This document shows, one piece after another, positions 61,757 through 64,000 of a stretch of DNA of 64,000 nucleotides. The DNA is from ZC4RG30 sp039917615 (GTDB lineage Bacteria; Pseudomonadota; Gammaproteobacteria; Steroidobacterales; Steroidobacteraceae), in contig JBDSJD010000049.1 in assembly GCA_039917615.1 (NCBI GenBank), positions 1-64,000 on the forward strand, written 5' to 3'. Both the position numbers and the translations under genes were made by a program. Positions within the stretch are counted from its first letter, which is position 1; every line of letters begins with the position of its first letter. The notes under the pieces were generated by a model, which saw only the letters and a program-made list of their open reading frames with translations, did no database searches and had not been told where the DNA came from.

Positions 61757-62070
61757 GCCTGGACGCTGCCGAACCCGTCAGCGTCCAGATCCTCGGCAAG
61801 GAATACCTGATCGCCTGTCCACCTGCGGAGCGGGAAGACCTGCAGCAAGCAGCCGCCCTTCTCGGCACGCGGCTGAAGGAAGTCCGCGAATCAGGCAAAT
61901 TCATCGGCACGGATCGTTTGCTGCTCATGACAGCGCTCAACATGGCCAACGATCTGGCGAAGCTTGCCGCCCGTGACGAACATCGCGGCGCCGAGCTGGG
62001 AGTCCGTGTCAAGCAGATGCGCGAACGCGTGGAACGCGCACTGGTCCAGGGTCAGCAGCTCGAACTGTAG
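61753..62070 (+). CDS. zapA: Cell division protein ZapA
   Basis: FtsZ-ring stabiliser. The N-terminal domain VSVQILGKEYLIACPPAERED, then LQQAAALLGTRLKEVRESG and LLLMTALNMANDLAKL, are family patterns. The C-terminal helix forms the tetramer coil. 105 aa. It is directly followed by 6S RNA and fau, the conserved zapA-ssrS-fau order. Confidence 0.92.
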   Translation: MSLDAAEPVSVQILGKEYLIACPPAEREDLQQAAALLGTRLKEVRESGKFIGTDRLLLMTALNMANDLAKLAARDEHRGAELGVRVKQMRERVERALVQGQQLEL

Positions 62071-62079
62071 TAAAGTGGT

Positions 62080-62270
62080 TCTGCGCCGCCTGCGGTGTTC
62101 GACAAGCGGACCGGGTTACCTCGGACCTAATTGAAAACCCAGGGGCGGGTCATACGGCCAGGCTGTGCAAGTCCGCCTCGAGCGGGAAGCCTTACCTGCC
62201 ATTTGCCTGCCCCACCTGTTGCTCCGGTTCGAGAGCAACGGTTCGCACCGGCACATGCGGGTGGCGCCTC
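62080..62270 (+). ncRNA. ssrS: 6S RNA
   Basis: Sits between zapA and fau as in most gammaproteobacteria. The two ends pair over a long helix (GCGCCGCCTGCGG near 62083 with the GCGGGTGGCGC near 62257). The 5' side holds TGTTCGACAAGCGGACC, like TGTTCGCAAGCGGGCC of E. coli 6S RNA, and the middle has GGGAAGCCTTACCTG like GAAGCCTTAAAACTG. 6S RNA binds sigma-70 holoenzyme in stationary phase. Exact ends are uncertain by about 10 nt. The remaining 62271-62300 is the fau leader. Confidence 0.85.
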
Positions 62271-62300
62271 TTCCCAAGTTCCGCGATCGCAGTCCAGGCA

Positions 62301-62915
62301 TTGAAAGCAGAAATCCTTCCGGCAAGCGCTGACCGCGGCTTACTGCGCCGCCAGCTGCGCGCCCGTCGCCGCGCGATTACTGGCGCTGCCCGCAGCCTTG
62401 CCGCCCGCAACCTTGCAAGGCTCATTGACAGCACCCGTTTGCTGCGGCCCGGACGGCGCATCGGCTTGTACCTCGCCATGCCGGAGGAACTGGACACCGC
62501 CCCGCTGTTGCAACTGGCGCGCCAGCGCGGCTGCACCATCGCCCTGCCCCGCATCGTCAGCAAGCGGCACTGTCGCATGCGTTTTTTCGAGTTTCATGGG
62601 GCGATCGCAAGAGGCGCGCACGGGATGCTCGAGCCGGTCGGCAGACACCACCTACACCTACGTGAACTGGATATCGTAATCATGCCGCTGGTCGGTTTTG
62701 ATGCCGCTGGCAATCGCATCGGCATGGGAAAAGGCTTCTATGACCGCTGCTTCGCGCACCGTCGACGGCTGCGGCAATGGCGCCGCCCGCTGCTGGTTGG
62801 AATCGCCTACAACGTGCAGCAGGTGGCGTCGCTCCCCGGCGCGAAGCACGACGTGCCGGTGGATGTGATTGTGACGGACTCCTCAGTGCGGTGGATTCCC
62901 CGGAGCAACCCCTGA
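62301..62915 (+). CDS. fau: 5-formyltetrahydrofolate cyclo-ligase
   Basis: Converts 5-formyl-THF to 5,10-methenyl-THF. The ATP-binding region has RRQLRARRRAITGAARSLAA and the C-terminal signature IVMPLVGFDAAGNRIGMGKGFYDR, GIAYNVQQV. It starts with TTG. It is 204 aa and shares one base with the following EVE gene (TGATG). Order zapA-ssrS-fau is conserved. Confidence 0.92.
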   Translation: MKAEILPASADRGLLRRQLRARRRAITGAARSLAARNLARLIDSTRLLRPGRRIGLYLAMPEELDTAPLLQLARQRGCTIALPRIVSKRHCRMRFFEFHGAIARGAHGMLEPVGRHHLHLRELDIVIMPLVGFDAAGNRIGMGKGFYDRCFAHRRRLRQWRRPLLVGIAYNVQQVASLPGAKHDVPVDVIVTDSSVRWIPRSNP

Positions 62916-63382
62916 TGCGCCACTGGCTGATGAAAAGTGAACCCGACACCTTCGGCATCGATGACCTTGCGGCTGCCCCGAAGCAGACCACCAGCTGGGA
63001 GGGAGTGCGAAACTTCCAGGCACGCAACATGCTGCGTGACGAGATGGCGGCAGGGGACCTCGCCTTCTTCTACCACTCTTCCTGTCCCGAGCCCGGCATC
63101 GCAGGTGTGGTCGAGGTGGTGCGATCCGGCTACCCGGACTCTTCCGCGTGGAATCCGCGCAGCCCTTACTACGATGCAAAAAGCCCGGAAAACAAGCCAC
63201 TTTGGTACACAGTGGATGTACGACTGCAGGAGCGCGCCAGGCAACTGCTGCCGCTGGCCGTACTGCGCGAGCATGCAACGAACCAGCTCGACGGACTGCT
63301 GCTGCTGCGCAAGGGCAGCCGCTTGTCGATCACGCCCGTCGATCGCGCACACTGGAAGTTCATCCGCTCCCTGATGCGCTGA
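62915..63382 (+). CDS. EVE-domain protein
   Basis: A 155-aa protein of the EVE family, related to PUA-fold readers of modified bases. It begins HWLMKSEPDTFGIDDL and contains WEGVRNFQARN, MAAGDLAFFYHSSCPEPG and the end SRLSITPVDRAHWKFI, all diagnostic. The start is the ATG overlapping the fau stop by one base. The ligand is unknown. Confidence 0.92.
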   Translation: MRHWLMKSEPDTFGIDDLAAAPKQTTSWEGVRNFQARNMLRDEMAAGDLAFFYHSSCPEPGIAGVVEVVRSGYPDSSAWNPRSPYYDAKSPENKPLWYTVDVRLQERARQLLPLAVLREHATNQLDGLLLLRKGSRLSITPVDRAHWKFIRSLMR

Positions 63383-63486
63383 CACCATCGACATGGCGCA
63401 TGTCGATGGTGGCGGAGTGCGCCTGGATATGCGGCATGAGTCCGATCATCCGGGTTGCGCGAACGCAACGTCGCTAACACGCTTGC

Positions 63487-63514
63487 TTGTATTTTTGCAA
63501 CGCGTGTATATACT
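63487..63514 (+). promoter_or_regulatory. Sigma-70-type promoter for the small lysine-rich gene
   Basis: TTGTAT and TATACT separated by 16 bp, in a locally AT-rich stretch of an otherwise GC-rich region, about 35 bp upstream of the small gene. The match to consensus is good (4/6 and 5/6). Confidence 0.6.
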
Positions 63515-63549
63515 CGGACCCCGGACTAACTTGTAACTGGAGAACTCTC

Positions 63550-63600
63550 ATGGCGAAAGCCAAGAAGAAGGCCAAGAAAAAGGCCGCTAAGAAGAAGTAA
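63550..63600 (+). CDS. 16-residue lysine-rich peptide
   Basis: The frame reads MAKAKKKAKKKAAKKK and a TAA stop, too short to be predicted by most tools. A GGAG ribosome-binding site is 8 nt before the ATG and a promoter-like pair lies just upstream, so it looks expressed. Only Ala and Lys follow the Met. It resembles the tails of histone-H1-like bacterial proteins and could bind nucleic acid. No family is known to me. Whether the peptide itself is functional is inference. Confidence 0.6.
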   Translation: MAKAKKKAKKKAAKKK

Positions 63601-63666
63601 CTCGACGGTGAGCGGCGGGTTCGGATGAAAATCCAGCTCGCCGAATCACCAGAAAAGCTACTTACA

Positions 63667-63690
63667 CTGTGCCCGCGAAAGCGGGCACAG
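63667..63690 (+). terminator. Rho-independent-like terminator before rpiA
   Basis: A perfect 10-bp stem CTGTGCCCGC/GCGGGCACAG with GAAA loop, followed by TCATTTTC. It would end the small-peptide transcript before rpiA. The T-run is weak. Confidence 0.65.
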
Positions 63691-63716
63691 TCATTTTCGG
63701 CAGCAGGAAATACGGC

Positions 63717-64000
63717 ATGAGCGAGCAACAATCGCAACTGAAACGGCAGGTGGCCGCTGCTGCGCTGGAATATCTGCAGGATGGAATGGTCCTGGGTGTG
63801 GGCACCGGCTCAACCGTCAACGCCATGCTCGATCAACTTGCGCCGTGGATTCCAAGACTCAAGGGTGCGGTCTCCAGTTCGGACGCCTCCACCTCCCGGT
63901 TGCGGGCGCTGGGCGTGCCGGTCCTGGATCTCAATGCGGTCGACAACCTTGGTGTCTATATAGATGGCGCCGACGAAACCAATCACCAGTTGCAGCTGAT
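63717..64000 (+). CDS. rpiA: Ribose 5-phosphate isomerase A (partial, runs off window)
   Basis: Interconverts ribose 5-phosphate and ribulose 5-phosphate. The first 95 residues have GVGTGSTVNAML, AVSSSDAS and the active-site YIDGADE, all diagnostic of RpiA. A GGAAA ribosome-binding site lies 6 nt before the ATG. The 3' part is beyond the window. Confidence 0.95.
   Translation, partial: MSEQQSQLKRQVAAAALEYLQDGMVLGVGTGSTVNAMLDQLAPWIPRLKGAVSSSDASTSRLRALGVPVLDLNAVDNLGVYIDGADETNHQLQL

Overview
The window is about 64 kb of GC-rich DNA from a gammaproteobacterium. That placement is inferred from gene order: petABC; kdsD-kdsC-lptC-lptA-lptB-rpoN-hpf-rapZ; pepP-ubiH-ubiI beside ygfB; and zapA-6S RNA-fau. 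The two-subunit E1 plus E2 dehydrogenase genes and the many TolB-like/TPR proteins suggest a relative of the Xanthomonadales/Steroidobacterales, but the sequence alone cannot settle this.

The first 21 kb is mostly core. It holds the cytochrome bc1 complex (minus strand), a divergent DegS/AlgW-type periplasmic protease, murA with an IbaG-type BolA protein, the Kdo and LPS-export operon, sigma-54, hibernation factor and RapZ, the cell-division ATPase ZapE, a 2-oxoacid dehydrogenase E1alpha/E1beta/E2 operon, a PafA-like phosphatase and phosphoglycerate mutase.

From about 21.1 to 49.4 kb the character changes. This is an accessory region with toxin-antitoxin genes, several pseudogenes, an IS110-like scar and a tRNA-like element, and it carries a paralogous family of TIR-domain proteins. 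Five are full length and two are truncated. All intact ones read TIR, one membrane helix, then a large C-terminal module that topology predicts to be periplasmic. Two carry PEGA + SUMF-like + alpha/beta hydrolase modules. Three carry a TolB-N-like (COG5616-type) domain plus TPR-like repeats. A Ser/Thr kinase in the same cluster has the same TolB-N/TPR half, so TIR and kinase look like interchangeable N-terminal modules. The same stretch has a SLOG-plus-SLATT-like membrane protein, an exported FAM20C-like kinase next to a phosphatase fused to a degenerate kinase-like domain, and an Npt-type transporter with an Ig-like tail. Short second copies of the 3' ends of a beta-propeller-type gene, the SLOG/SLATT gene and the E2 gene sit side by side at 25.9-26.3 kb as a recombination scar.

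From 49.4 kb the window returns to core functions: a membrane-anchored RraB-like protein, an ornithine-decarboxylase-type enzyme, TsaC/Sua5, a large Nma111-like HtrA protein, diacylglycerol kinase, IspG, pterin dehydratase, two ubiquinone hydroxylases, PepP, YgfB, a ZapB-like coiled coil, ZapA, 6S RNA, Fau, an EVE protein, a 16-residue lysine-rich peptide with its own promoter, and the start of rpiA, which runs off the window.
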